NCBI GenBank assembly: GCA_910586615.1
Contig: CAJUJP010000008.1
Location: forward strand, 1 to 64,000
Reading direction: 5' to 3'
DNA length: 64,000 nucleotides
Source of the DNA: an uncultured Lachnospiraceae bacterium
Lineage (GTDB): Bacteria > Bacillota > Clostridia > Lachnospirales > Lachnospiraceae
This document shows, piece by piece, positions 1-8,934 of the stretch (its first letter is position 1; every line of letters starts with the position of its first letter). Below the pieces are notes generated by a model. It saw only the letters and a list, made by a program, of their open reading frames with translations, did not search any database and was not told where the DNA came from. The translations under genes were made by a program, and so were the position numbers.

Positions 1-30
1 AAATTAAAATTTTCAATCGCGAGATTTGTG

Positions 31-88
31 TCTGCGCGCTGCTTGCCACAAACTCATTTATGCGCAAAAAGCAGCGCAGAAATGGAGT
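31..88 (+). repeat. Dispersed short element, copy upstream of ruvA
   Basis: A stretch of about 55 bases running from TCTGCGCGCTGC through CACAAA and ATGCGCA to GCGCAGAAATG closely resembles bases 43019-43078 in front of aroB, with roughly three quarters of positions identical and one small indel by eye. The copy contains an imperfect inverted repeat, CTGCGCGCTGC against GCAGCGCAG. It sits about 36 bases before the ruvA start. Its function is unknown; a small mobile palindrome or a shared leader are both possible. Confidence 0.45.
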
Positions 89-119
89 TAAACATGTAAA
101 ACGGAAGGAATCATAAGTT

Positions 120-743
120 ATGTATGCATATATAAAAGGAACACTGGAAGAAATAACAGAAGATAATATCGTTGTGGAAGCATCGGGCATCGGCTATAAT
201 GTGAAAGTATCTACCACCACGGCGGAACTTCTGCCGGGACTTGGGAGTGAGGTTAAAGTCTATACTTATACGCTGGTCAGGGAAGATGCTTTTTCACTGT
301 ATGGCTTTCTGAGCAGAGATGATCTGGAAATTTTTAAGAAGCTGATCACAGTTAACGGCATCGGGCCCAAGGGAGGGCTTGCAATTCTGTCCGTGATGAA
401 CGCAGATGCTCTGCGATTTGCCATTATGGCAGGCGATGCGAAGGCGATTGCCAAGGCTCCCGGCGTAGGTAACAAGACCGCCGAGCGGGTGATTCTTGAT
501 CTGCGGGATAAGATTTCTCTGGAAGATACTCTGCACGGATTCGGTGTGCAGGAGGCAGCCGGGATACCAAAATCTTCCGGCAAAACAGGAACGGATAATG
601 TCATGAAGAAAGAAGCCATTGAGGCGCTGACTGCGCTGGGGTATGCTCCTTCCGATGCCGCCGCCGCCGTGAAGAAGGTGGAAATAACAGAAGATACGAC
701 GGTCGAAAGCATCTTGAAAGCAGCCCTGAAGCACATGTTTTGA
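120..743 (+). CDS. ruvA: Holliday junction branch migration protein RuvA
   Basis: RuvA binds four-way DNA junctions and positions the RuvB motor for branch migration in recombinational repair. The 207-residue length is normal for the family. An OB-fold occupies about residues 1-62. Two helix-hairpin-helix motifs follow, VNGIGPKGG near 78-86 and APGVGNKTAE near 113-122. A small C-terminal helical domain (about 160-207) is the part that contacts RuvB. The ATG is preceded by GGAAGGA at a spacing of about 10 bases. ruvB follows after 85 bases on the same strand, so the two are probably cotranscribed. No ruvC is visible in the 119 upstream bases. Confidence 0.97.
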   Translation: MYAYIKGTLEEITEDNIVVEASGIGYNVKVSTTTAELLPGLGSEVKVYTYTLVREDAFSLYGFLSRDDLEIFKKLITVNGIGPKGGLAILSVMNADALRFAIMAGDAKAIAKAPGVGNKTAERVILDLRDKISLEDTLHGFGVQEAAGIPKSSGKTGTDNVMKKEAIEALTALGYAPSDAAAAVKKVEITEDTTVESILKAALKHMF

Positions 744-828
744 TGCAGGAAGAAAATCTACCATACATGGATTTTTACATGGCTGAATTGTTTATATAAA
801 AATATTACATTAAAAGGATACAATACCG

Positions 829-1836
829 ATGGGCAACAGAATGATCGAGACAAATTTAATAGAAGAGGATGTGAAGATCGAAGGCTCGCTTCGTCCTCAG
901 ACACTGAATGACTATATTGGTCAATCAAAGATCAAGGAAAATCTCAAGGTATATATCGAGGCGGCGAAGCAGCGTAATGATGCGCTGGATCATGTGCTCT
1001 TTTACGGGCCTCCGGGCCTGGGCAAGACAACCCTTGCAGGTATTATTGCCAATGAGATGGGCGTACATATGAAGGTGACCAGCGGACCGGCGATCGAGAA
1101 GCCGGGAGAAATGGCGGCCATTTTGAATAATCTGCAGGAAGGCGACCTTCTTTTTGTGGATGAGATACACAGGCTCAACCGCCAGGTAGAAGAGGTACTT
1201 TATCCGGCAATGGAGGACTACGCGATTGATATTATGATCGGAAAGGGGGCATCAGCCCGTTCCATTCGTCTTGATCTTCCTCATTTCACATTGGTGGGGG
1301 CGACTACCAGAGCCGGCCTTCTGACGGCGCCGCTTCGGGACAGATTCGGCGTGATTCACCGTCTGGAATTTTATTCCGTAGAGGAATTGAAGCTGATTAT
1401 CCGGCATTCGGCTGTCATTCTGGGAGTTGAGATTGACGAGGCGGGCGCTCTGGAACTGGCAAGAAGAAGCCGCGGTACACCGCGGCTTGCAAATCGTATT
1501 CTGAAAAGAGTCCGTGACTTTGCACAGGTAAAATATGAAGGTATTATCACGAAAGAGGTTGCCGACATCGCTTTGGATCTGATGGATGTGGACAAAATGG
1601 GTCTGGATCATATCGACAGGAACATTCTGTGTACCATGATTGATAAGTTCAGCGGCGGTCCGGTGGGGCTGGATACGCTTGCGGCGGCTATAGGAGAGGA
1701 CGCCGGCACCATTGAGGATGTCTATGAGCCATATCTGATCAAAAACGGTCTCATAAACAGGACGCCCAGGGGCAGAGTAGTGACGGATCTGGCTTATCAC
1801 CATCTGGGGCTGGAACTGCCGCCGACGGATACTTAA
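829..1836 (+). CDS. ruvB: Holliday junction branch migration helicase RuvB
   Basis: RuvB is the hexameric AAA+ ATPase that drives branch migration with RuvA. The 335-residue protein has the expected order: Walker A GPPGLGKT at residues 60-67, Walker B with DEIH near 111, the ATTRAG sensor segment, and a C-terminal winged helix ending in the GRVVTDLAYHHLG type of tail. AAAAGGAT stands about 10 bases before the ATG; a second ATG four codons in is an alternative start. The stop lies only 3 bases from the stop of the convergent gene at 1840-2715, and no hairpin terminator separates them. Confidence 0.97.
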   Translation: MGNRMIETNLIEEDVKIEGSLRPQTLNDYIGQSKIKENLKVYIEAAKQRNDALDHVLFYGPPGLGKTTLAGIIANEMGVHMKVTSGPAIEKPGEMAAILNNLQEGDLLFVDEIHRLNRQVEEVLYPAMEDYAIDIMIGKGASARSIRLDLPHFTLVGATTRAGLLTAPLRDRFGVIHRLEFYSVEELKLIIRHSAVILGVEIDEAGALELARRSRGTPRLANRILKRVRDFAQVKYEGIITKEVADIALDLMDVDKMGLDHIDRNILCTMIDKFSGGPVGLDTLAAAIGEDAGTIEDVYEPYLIKNGLINRTPRGRVVTDLAYHHLGLELPPTDT

Positions 1837-1839
1837 AAA

Positions 1840-2715
1840 TTATGCCATCGCATCTACGACTGCACCGGCCACTTCCAACGGTGCAGTGGAAGCTTCCACG
1901 GGAATATCTACGCCGCCCAGTTCCAGCATAACACCGCTGATCTGGCCGGAGGAGTCGGAAGAATCATTGAGACTGCTCATGCCGCTCTCAGCTTCCTGTT
2001 TTTCCCGTGCGTACTGGTCAAAGAGGGCTTTCAGGTATTCCATATCTGCTTTCATAATATCGCGCAGTTCATCGGCGCGATGTTTTTTCTTTAAAAGCTC
2101 CAGGTCATTCGGCTCCATCTCATGACTGCCGCCCTGTACGAATTGTTCCATGAGATCTTCGGCGTTCATGGCTTCTTCCAGTTCGTCTTCGATCCGCTCC
2201 ATCTCTTCCTGAAGTTCCTGTGCAAGCTTTTTCAGTTCTTCCTCGCTCATGGCAGTGGTGTCGATGAATTCCTGATCTTCATCCTCGCGTTGTAACTCCA
2301 TATCTTCAGCATCGGTCATGCGGTTGAGCTTTTCTATATTTTCCTCCTGCTGAAGATTTTTCAGACGCTTTTTGGCCACTCTTGCGATCTTTTCTGCATG
2401 TTTTAACGCATTGTGGACTTCCACATAATTATAGTCGCCGCTGCTTAATTTTCTGCGCAGGTCAATGATCTGGAATTTTGTTTTCGTGGTAAGCTGCTTG
2501 GCGCTTACGGATGTCTTCGACTGCATAATCTGATTGGAGAGCCGTTTGGAATTGTACTGCAGTTTCTTGCGCTTTTTCTGGTTTGACTTGGAGGTTTTCT
2601 TTGTACTGTTGTTTTTGCGCGGGGTGGAGACGGTGAGCGTGCCGGCCAGTGAACCGTCCTTGTTTGTGAATTCTATTGTTGTTACATTATTACGTGTTCC
2701 GACTGTCATACCCAT
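1840..2715 (-). CDS. Hypothetical coiled-coil protein
   Basis: I do not recognise a named family. The 291-residue product starts with a short beta-like segment (about 1-30), followed by a strongly basic stretch rich in Lys and Asn (about 33-60). A long predicted helical or coiled-coil region (about 70-245) then becomes very acidic around 125-190. The tail is a Ser-rich, then small hydrophobic segment. No signal peptide or membrane helix is visible. The start at base 2715 has a weak AAGG-type ribosome binding site. Base use resembles its neighbours, so it looks native. The charge segregation suggests a structural or scaffold role, but that is inference only. Confidence 0.75.
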   Translation of the reverse strand: MGMTVGTRNNVTTIEFTNKDGSLAGTLTVSTPRKNNSTKKTSKSNQKKRKKLQYNSKRLSNQIMQSKTSVSAKQLTTKTKFQIIDLRRKLSSGDYNYVEVHNALKHAEKIARVAKKRLKNLQQEENIEKLNRMTDAEDMELQREDEDQEFIDTTAMSEEELKKLAQELQEEMERIEDELEEAMNAEDLMEQFVQGGSHEMEPNDLELLKKKHRADELRDIMKADMEYLKALFDQYAREKQEAESGMSSLNDSSDSSGQISGVMLELGGVDIPVEASTAPLEVAGAVVDAMA

Positions 2716-3152
2716 ATCAATACCTTGCCTTTCTTATGCTGTCATTTTTGTCAGATGCTGACTTGATCAGGGTTTTACTGCAGACTTCGGTTTATGTTCT
2801 GATGTTCAGAGGAGCGGTCATGACAGACCCGGAAGATCGTTACAGGACATGGCACGTAATTCAATCTGAATCGGGTCGAAAGAATCATATGAACTAAAAT
2901 TAGCCCTTATAGAGAGTCCTGTCCGTGAACATAAATAGGAAATCCGTTTCCTGTATCTATAAGTTTTGTTTACCGGTAACAGTTTCGTTGTATTCGCTGT
3001 TACATTGATCATACACTTTTATGTTTTATATATCGGCGCATATCCCGATTTATATAACAACTTTTCAGGTGCAATGTTATAAAAGGAACATTTTTTGATA
3101 TGAAAGCCTGAACTAAATTATAAATCTAATTATGTATGACGCCAAAAAAAGC
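2716..3152. other. Intergenic region without a convincing gene
   Basis: This divergent gap between the coiled-coil gene and zapA holds no ORF with a ribosome binding site. It contains two short hairpins: AGGAAA against TTTCCT near 2938-2952, and GTAACAG (2976-2982) against CTGTTAC (2997-3003). Neither is followed by a T-run. The zapA promoter begins at its right edge. Confidence 0.5.
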
Positions 3153-3181
3153 TTGAAATTCCGTCTTAAGCTATATATAAT
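3153..3181 (+). promoter_or_regulatory. Sigma-A type promoter of zapA
   Basis: TTGAAA at 3153-3158, a 17-base spacer, and TATAAT at 3176-3181. Transcription would begin near 3188, about 50 bases before the zapA start. Confidence 0.75.
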
Positions 3182-3238
3182 AGATATTGTATTTAACGTA
3201 TATATTAGGCGGCATATTTTGTGTGGGAGGAACGCCAT

Positions 3239-3646
3239 ATGTCAACAAAAACAGATACAGAAGTAATCATCGCCGGTAAAGTATTTACATTGAGCGGCTA
3301 CGAGAGTGAAGAGTATTTACAGAAGGTTGCTTCTTATATAAATAATAAGGTGGCCGAATATAATAAGGTTGACAGTTTTAAAAGGCAGTCCATGGATACA
3401 CAGAACGTCCTGATGCAGCTTAATATAGCAGACGATTATTTTAAAGCCAAGAAACAGATCAGTCTGTTGGAGGAAGAAATTCAGACGAAAGAAAAAGAGA
3501 TGTATGACCTGAAGCATGAACTGATCGCATCTCAAATCAAGCTTGAGAATACAGAGAAGAATGTCCGTATGCTTCAAAGTGAGGCAAACGAAAATGCCAA
3601 GAAGATCGTTCGCCTGGAAACAGAGTTAAAGGAACTGAAAAAGTAG
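3239..3646 (+). CDS. zapA: Cell division protein ZapA
   Basis: ZapA stabilises FtsZ protofilament bundles at midcell. The 135-residue product has the ZapA N-terminal globular domain (about 1-60, with VIIAGKVFTLSGYESEEYL and the helix VASYINNKVAEY) followed by a long coiled coil (about 65-135) that mediates dimerisation. The start is placed at the ATG at 3239 because GGGAGG lies 8 bases upstream; an in-frame GTG at 3221 precedes that site and is unlikely. It has its own promoter and a downstream hairpin terminator, so it is probably monocistronic. The U32 gene follows, an arrangement I know from other Clostridia. Confidence 0.9.
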   Translation: MSTKTDTEVIIAGKVFTLSGYESEEYLQKVASYINNKVAEYNKVDSFKRQSMDTQNVLMQLNIADDYFKAKKQISLLEEEIQTKEKEMYDLKHELIASQIKLENTEKNVRMLQSEANENAKKIVRLETELKELKK

Positions 3647-3654
3647 GAATCATG

Positions 3655-3685
3655 GCCCTGTCAGAGAAATCTACAGGGCTTTTTA
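3655..3685 (+). terminator. Rho-independent terminator after zapA
   Basis: GCCCTGT at 3655-3661 pairs with ACAGGGC at 3673-3679 across an 11-base loop and is followed by a run of T. Confidence 0.8.
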
Positions 3686-3805
3686 TGCACAGCCCCGCAG
3701 CAGGAATGCTGCCGCTAAAGCAAACCTGCCGCGCGGCCGATAGTAAAATGTCTTTCCGGTCCGGTTAATGAAAATCAAAATACACGAAATTTGGTAATGG
3801 TTAAT

Positions 3806-6109
3806 ATGAACAGAAAAGTGGAATTACTTGCGCCGGCAGGAAATTACGAGGCGTTTCTGGCGGCTGTAAATGCCGGTGCGGATGCAGTATATCTGGGTGG
3901 AGAGAAATACGGCGCCAGAGCATATGCACAGAATTTTACCACGGAAGAAATCTGCCGTGGGATCCATACAGCCCATTTTATGGGAAAGAAAATATATCTC
4001 ACTGTCAATACGCTTGTGAAAGACGCAGAACTGGAAGGGTTGTATGATTATCTGAGCCCCTTTTACGAAGCAGGATTAGACGGTGTTATTGTGCAGGACC
4101 TGGGGGTTCTATATTACATTCGGAATTTTTTCCCGGAACTTGCACTCCATGCCAGCACACAGATGACCCTGACCGGCCCCGGCGGCAGTTCTTTTCTGAA
4201 AGAGCTGGGGGTGGAGCGTGTTGTGCCGGCAAGGGAGCTTTCGCTGGACGAGATACGAAAGCTTAAAGAAGAGACAGGCATGGAGGTTGAATGCTTTGTT
4301 CACGGCGCAATGTGTTACTGTTATTCGGGGCAGTGTCTGTTCAGCAGCATCCTGGGAGGCAGGAGCGGCAATCGTGGCAGATGTGCCCAGCCTTGCAGGC
4401 TTCCTTATCAGATAGAAGCGGGAACAGACAAACCTGCCGGCGTGTCCTATCCTTTAAGTCTCAAAGATATGTGCACTTTATCTTTCCTTCCGCAGCTGAT
4501 GGAAGCGGGCATCGACTCTTTTAAGATAGAAGGACGCATGAAACGTGCCGAATATACTGCCGGTGTCACAGCGTTGTACCGCAAATATATTGATCTGTAT
4601 CTTGCGTCCGGCAGAGAGAACTACCAGGTAGAGAAAGAAGATATGGACCGGCTCCGCAGTCTGTATATCCGCAGTGAGATCCAGACCGGATATTATGAGA
4701 GACATAACGGCAGAGAGATGATTACTTTGCAAAAGCCCAGCTATACGGGCAGTGACGAGGCTTTGCTTGCCCGGTTGAGAGCTTCCTGTATCAAAGAACC
4801 GGACAGGCAGCCGGTAACAATGCATGTAACGCTTAAGACGGGAGAACCGGCACACCTTATTGTCACAGGGCAGGAGGAGACTGCGGATGTGTACGGCGAC
4901 ATACCGGAACCGGCGCAGAAAGCACCTCTGCAGGCTGAAGATGTTTGCAGACAGATGATGAAAACCGGACAATCCTGTGTCACGGTACAGGACTGTACTG
5001 CCGATCTGGCGGGGGACGTGTTTCTTCCTGTGCGGGCTCTTAATGAACTGCGGCGCAGAGGCGTTCTGGCCTATGAGCAAAAAGTTATACGCAGATACGG
5101 TTTGTCATCCGGGAGGAATATAACAGAAATCTTGAAAGATCCAAGACTGACCCGGTCGGTCAAAGAAATGCCGGAAATAAGTAACGTTCGTCATGCATCT
5201 GCAGAATATCTTACAGGGGATTCTGTGAACAGTTCTTTGCCGGAATTGAAAAGAGGAGAAAGAACATGCCTCAAAGATATTGTGGTATCGACATGTGATC
5301 AGCTGTATGCTGTGGCGGAGTACCCCTGTCGGCGTATTTATATAGAGAGCGACCTGTATCTCGGACAGTATGAACAGATTCGGGAATACATGAAAAATCA
5401 CAATAACCGGGAATATTATCTGGCGCTTCCTTATGTGCTCAGAGCAAGAGATCACAGCTATCTGCAGAAGCTTACTGACAGGCTGTCCGGAGAAGGTATA
5501 AACACCGGCATTCAGGGTATGCTGGTCCGGAATCTGGAGGAAGTGTCTTATGTCAGAAATCTGGACGGGAGATATCTTTTTGTACCTGATGCGGGATTAT
5601 ACTGTTACAATGTCCAAAGTCTGCTTTTCTGGGCAGACTATTGCAGAGAATATACGATTCCCTATGAGTTGAACCGAAAAGAGACGGGCAGACTTGTGCG
5701 GGGCGGGCACGAAATCGGGTTAACAGCGTCCCTGGTGGTTTACAGCCGGATTCCGATGATGGTTACGGCAAACTGTATCAGGAAAACTGCAGGCCGATGC
5801 AGCGAGGATCTGTCTGTGGGGAAAAATGCGCAAAGGAACGCGGCAGATTCCGGAGATATACGGCTAAGAGACCGTTACGGGACGGCATTTCCTGTAGCGG
5901 TAAACTGTATTCACTGCTATAATATCATTTACAATTCGGTTCCCTATTCTCTGCACGGACAGGAAACAGGAGTAAACAAATCCGGCGCGGACGTAAGGCG
6001 TTATGACTTTACTGTGGAATCAGCCGAAGTGTGCAGACAGATCCTTTCAGGCGGTGATTTCCCCTTTGAGGCATTTACAGCAGGACATTGGAAAAGAGGC
6101 GTGGAGTAA
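3806..6109 (+). CDS. Peptidase U32 family protein
   Basis: U32 proteins were named as collagenases, but characterised bacterial members mostly hydroxylate RNA (RlhA on 23S rRNA, TrhP on tRNA). Both labels are possible here. The N-terminal half is the conserved TIM-barrel-like domain beginning KVELLAPAGNYEAF. The U32 signature follows, with ECFVHGAMCYCYSGQC and further cysteines in GNRGRCAQPCRLPY, likely metal or Fe-S ligands. A long C-terminal extension ends with a second Cys-containing segment (CIHCYN). At about 767 residues it is the long, two-part form of the family. Start is uncertain: ATG at 3806 fits family N-termini, ATG 3797 and TTG 3791 are alternatives, and no clear ribosome binding site is seen. 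Confidence 0.85.
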   Translation: MNRKVELLAPAGNYEAFLAAVNAGADAVYLGGEKYGARAYAQNFTTEEICRGIHTAHFMGKKIYLTVNTLVKDAELEGLYDYLSPFYEAGLDGVIVQDLGVLYYIRNFFPELALHASTQMTLTGPGGSSFLKELGVERVVPARELSLDEIRKLKEETGMEVECFVHGAMCYCYSGQCLFSSILGGRSGNRGRCAQPCRLPYQIEAGTDKPAGVSYPLSLKDMCTLSFLPQLMEAGIDSFKIEGRMKRAEYTAGVTALYRKYIDLYLASGRENYQVEKEDMDRLRSLYIRSEIQTGYYERHNGREMITLQKPSYTGSDEALLARLRASCIKEPDRQPVTMHVTLKTGEPAHLIVTGQEETADVYGDIPEPAQKAPLQAEDVCRQMMKTGQSCVTVQDCTADLAGDVFLPVRALNELRRRGVLAYEQKVIRRYGLSSGRNITEILKDPRLTRSVKEMPEISNVRHASAEYLTGDSVNSSLPELKRGERTCLKDIVVSTCDQLYAVAEYPCRRIYIESDLYLGQYEQIREYMKNHNNREYYLALPYVLRARDHSYLQKLTDRLSGEGINTGIQGMLVRNLEEVSYVRNLDGRYLFVPDAGLYCYNVQSLLFWADYCREYTIPYELNRKETGRLVRGGHEIGLTASLVVYSRIPMMVTANCIRKTAGRCSEDLSVGKNAQRNAADSGDIRLRDRYGTAFPVAVNCIHCYNIIYNSVPYSLHGQETGVNKSGADVRRYDFTVESAEVCRQILSGGDFPFEAFTAGHWKRGVE

Positions 6110-6115
6110 CCGTTT

Positions 6116-7525
6116 ATGGAATTATATATCACAGAGCTTTCCAAGTATTTTATTACGTTATTTATCGCATTATATACATTAGAATGTTTCTTGGTATTCC
6201 GTTTTCAGGATGAGGAAAAGAGACGCGGTAGTTATATCCGCCAGAACCTGCTGATGTTTCTGGTGCATTTTTCATGTTTTCTTGTGATTTGCTTCGAGAC
6301 GGGAAAACTGGAATACCTGCTGTTTTATATTCTGCAGCAGATTCTTCTGTTCGGTACGGTCGTTTTGTTCCGCATGGTCTATCCGAAAGGAAACCGGCTG
6401 ATCATTAATAATATGTGTATGCTCCTCAGCATCGGTTTTGTGATCCTGAGCAGGCTTTCTTTTGAAAAAGCGATCAAACAGTTTGTGATCGTCACAGTCT
6501 CTATCATAGCAGGCATGGTGATCCCTTATTTTATCCATAAACTGAAATTTCTTAAAACACTTACCTGGGTTTATGCTGCATCAGGTATTGTGGCGCTTGG
6601 CGTTGTGCTGATTCTCGGTTCCGTGACCTACGGCTCCAAGATTTCTTATTCTGTAGCCGGTGTGACTTTCCAGCCGTCGGAATTTGTGAAGATCATATTT
6701 GTCTTCTTTCTGGCCAGTGCGCTGTATGAGTCCCATGATCTGCTCCGGGTTATGCTGACAGCGGTGCTGGCAGGTATTCATGTATTGATTCTGGTGGCAT
6801 CCAGAGACCTGGGCAGCGCTTTGATTTTTTTTATTGTCTATGTACTGATGGTTTTTATCGCTACGAATCAGTGGGCCTACCTGCTGATCGGCGGTGCAGG
6901 AGGCTGCGGCGCGGCGGTGCTGGCATACCATTTTTTTACCCATGTGCAGGTACGCGTGCAGGCGTGGAAGGATCCTTTCAGCTGCATTGACGATGCGGGT
7001 TATCAGATTACCCAGTCGCTTTTTGCCATCGGCAGCGGCGGATGGTTTGGTCTAGGGCTGTTCCGCGGTACGCCGGATTCCATTCCTTTTGTGGAGGCGG
7101 ATTTTGTTTTCTCCGCAGTGGCGGAGGAACTGGGTATTTCCTTTTCCATGTGCATGATTCTGATCTGCATCAGCTGTTTCATTATGTTTATGAATATATC
7201 CATGCGCCTGCAGGACAGGTTTTACCGTCTGATCGCTTTCGGGCTGGGCGTGACTTATATTTTTCAGGTATTCCTGACCGTGGGCGGCGGTACGAAATTC
7301 ATTCCCATGACCGGAGTAACACTTCCGTTCATAAGTTATGGCGGAAGTTCGGTGCTGACCACGCTGGTGATGTTTTTTATCATAGAAGGATTGTATATCA
7401 TCAGGCAGGAAGAAGGAGAAAAACGTGTCAAAAAGAAGAAGAGACGAAGAAGAACAGAATATAAAACCATCCCGCGGGAAGATAGAGCCATCAGGCAGGA
7501 AGAATTCAAAGAAGAAACGGAATAG
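6116..7525 (+). CDS. FtsW/RodA/SpoVE family peptidoglycan polymerase
   Basis: SEDS proteins polymerise lipid II into glycan strands together with a partner class B PBP. The 469-residue protein has about ten membrane helices. It carries the conserved loop FQPSEFVKI, the PFVEADFVFSAVAEELG segment and the GGTKFIPMTGVTLPFISYGG signature near the C-terminus. The last ~35 residues form a very basic cytoplasmic tail (KRVKKKKRRRR). GTGGAG lies 8 bases before the ATG. Its final 101 bases overlap the next gene, a class B PBP, which is the expected functional partner. The second SEDS gene at 37049 sits in the mre/min island and looks like RodA, so this one may be the FtsW- or SpoVE-like paralogue. Confidence 0.9.
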   Translation: MELYITELSKYFITLFIALYTLECFLVFRFQDEEKRRGSYIRQNLLMFLVHFSCFLVICFETGKLEYLLFYILQQILLFGTVVLFRMVYPKGNRLIINNMCMLLSIGFVILSRLSFEKAIKQFVIVTVSIIAGMVIPYFIHKLKFLKTLTWVYAASGIVALGVVLILGSVTYGSKISYSVAGVTFQPSEFVKIIFVFFLASALYESHDLLRVMLTAVLAGIHVLILVASRDLGSALIFFIVYVLMVFIATNQWAYLLIGGAGGCGAAVLAYHFFTHVQVRVQAWKDPFSCIDDAGYQITQSLFAIGSGGWFGLGLFRGTPDSIPFVEADFVFSAVAEELGISFSMCMILICISCFIMFMNISMRLQDRFYRLIAFGLGVTYIFQVFLTVGGGTKFIPMTGVTLPFISYGGSSVLTTLVMFFIIEGLYIIRQEEGEKRVKKKKRRRRTEYKTIPREDRAIRQEEFKEETE

Positions 7526-8918
7526 GCAGATCCTGGCAGTTACTTATCTTTTTGTGGGCGTGTTTCTGTGTATGATGGGCTATACATGCTATTATGCCGC
7601 CACCCATAAGCAGGAGCTGATCAACAACAGTTATAACGGCAGGCAGGAACTGCTGACGGCCCAGAACAGGAGGGGAACGATTTATGCCGCAGGCGGACAG
7701 GTGCTTGCCGAGACGCAGACGGATGAAAACGACAAGGAGACCAGAGTTTATCCTTATGAAAATCTCTTTGCCCATGCCGTAGGGTATGCTTCCAACGGAA
7801 AATACGGCATAGAGTCCCTCAGCAATTATTATCTGATCAATTCCAATGCAAAACTGGCGGATAAAGTAGCCAGCGAAGTGGCCGGAAATAAATATCCGGG
7901 GGACAGTGTGGTCACTACGCTGGATGTGGATGTCCAGGAGGTGGCTTTCAAATCTCTCGGTATATATAAGGGGGCGATCATTGTCTCCGAGCCTTCCACC
8001 GGCAAGATTATCGCCATGGTCTCCAAACCGGATTTTGATCCGAATGAGATTGATGTGATCTGGAAAGATCTCCTGGAAGACAAGGAAAGTACTGTGCTCT
8101 TAAACCGTGCCACACAGGGGCTGTATCCTCCGGGATCCACCTTTAAAATTGTGACCGCGTTGGAATATATTCGCGAAAACCCGGAAACATACAGCCAATA
8201 TACGTATCAGTGCAGCGGAAGGTTCACCTCCGGTCAGGATACGATCAACTGTTATCACGGTTCGGTACACGGACATGAGGATTTTACCAAATCCTTTGCC
8301 AAGTCCTGTAATGCCTCTTTTGCCAACATCGGAATGCAGCTGGACCGAAACCGGTTCGGGAATACGCTTGATGAATTGCTGTTTAACGAAGAACTGCCGG
8401 CAGCCTTTGCCTATAATAAAAGCCGTCTCGTGATAGATGAAAACACTTCCGATTCTGATGTGTTACAGGCTGCTATCGGTCAGGGTACGACCCAGATCAC
8501 GCCGCTGCATTTGAATATGATCACCTGTGCCATTGCCAACAAGGGAGTGCTTATGAAGCCATATATGGTAGATTATGTGAAAAATAATGAGAATACGGTG
8601 GTCAGGCAGTTTCATCCGGTAACTTACAAAAAACTGATGTCCGAAGAGGAAGCGGCGGCGCTGACCGTATTGATGCAGGAAGTGGTGGAGAGCGGTACCG
8701 GCACAAAATTGTCCGGACTGTCCTACACCGCGGCAGGAAAGACCGGTTCTGCAGAATTTAACAGTGTAAAGACAGATTCCCATGCCTGGTTTACAGGATT
8801 TGCCCCGGCAGAAGACCCACAGGTATGTGTAACCATCATTATCGAGGGAGCCGGGTCCGGCGGTGATTATGCGGTGCCTATCGCCAAAAGGATTTTTAAC
8901 GCATACTTTGGCTTGTAA
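7425..8918 (+). CDS. Class B penicillin-binding protein (transpeptidase)
   Basis: This is a monofunctional D,D-transpeptidase that crosslinks peptidoglycan, probably the partner of the SEDS polymerase it overlaps. It has a basic cytoplasmic tail (about 1-33), one membrane anchor (about 34-57), a small N-terminal region, and a transpeptidase domain with STFK (PPGSTFKIV), SCN (AKSCNASFAN) and KTG (AAGKTGSAEF). At 497 residues it lacks the large dimerisation domain of PBP2, resembling the PbpA class. GTG at 7425 is preceded by AGAAGGAG at a 6-base spacing, which supports this start despite the 101-base overlap with the upstream gene. Confidence 0.9.
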   Translation: MSKRRRDEEEQNIKPSRGKIEPSGRKNSKKKRNRQILAVTYLFVGVFLCMMGYTCYYAATHKQELINNSYNGRQELLTAQNRRGTIYAAGGQVLAETQTDENDKETRVYPYENLFAHAVGYASNGKYGIESLSNYYLINSNAKLADKVASEVAGNKYPGDSVVTTLDVDVQEVAFKSLGIYKGAIIVSEPSTGKIIAMVSKPDFDPNEIDVIWKDLLEDKESTVLLNRATQGLYPPGSTFKIVTALEYIRENPETYSQYTYQCSGRFTSGQDTINCYHGSVHGHEDFTKSFAKSCNASFANIGMQLDRNRFGNTLDELLFNEELPAAFAYNKSRLVIDENTSDSDVLQAAIGQGTTQITPLHLNMITCAIANKGVLMKPYMVDYVKNNENTVVRQFHPVTYKKLMSEEEAAALTVLMQEVVESGTGTKLSGLSYTAAGKTGSAEFNSVKTDSHAWFTGFAPAEDPQVCVTIIIEGAGSGGDYAVPIAKRIFNAYFGL

Positions 8919-8934
8919 AGAAAGAGGAGAAGAC

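Noticed and set aside
2818..3012. Minus-strand gene of 64 residues upstream of zapA
   Set aside because: No ribosome binding site or recognisable domain; it crosses two hairpins in an otherwise noncoding gap.
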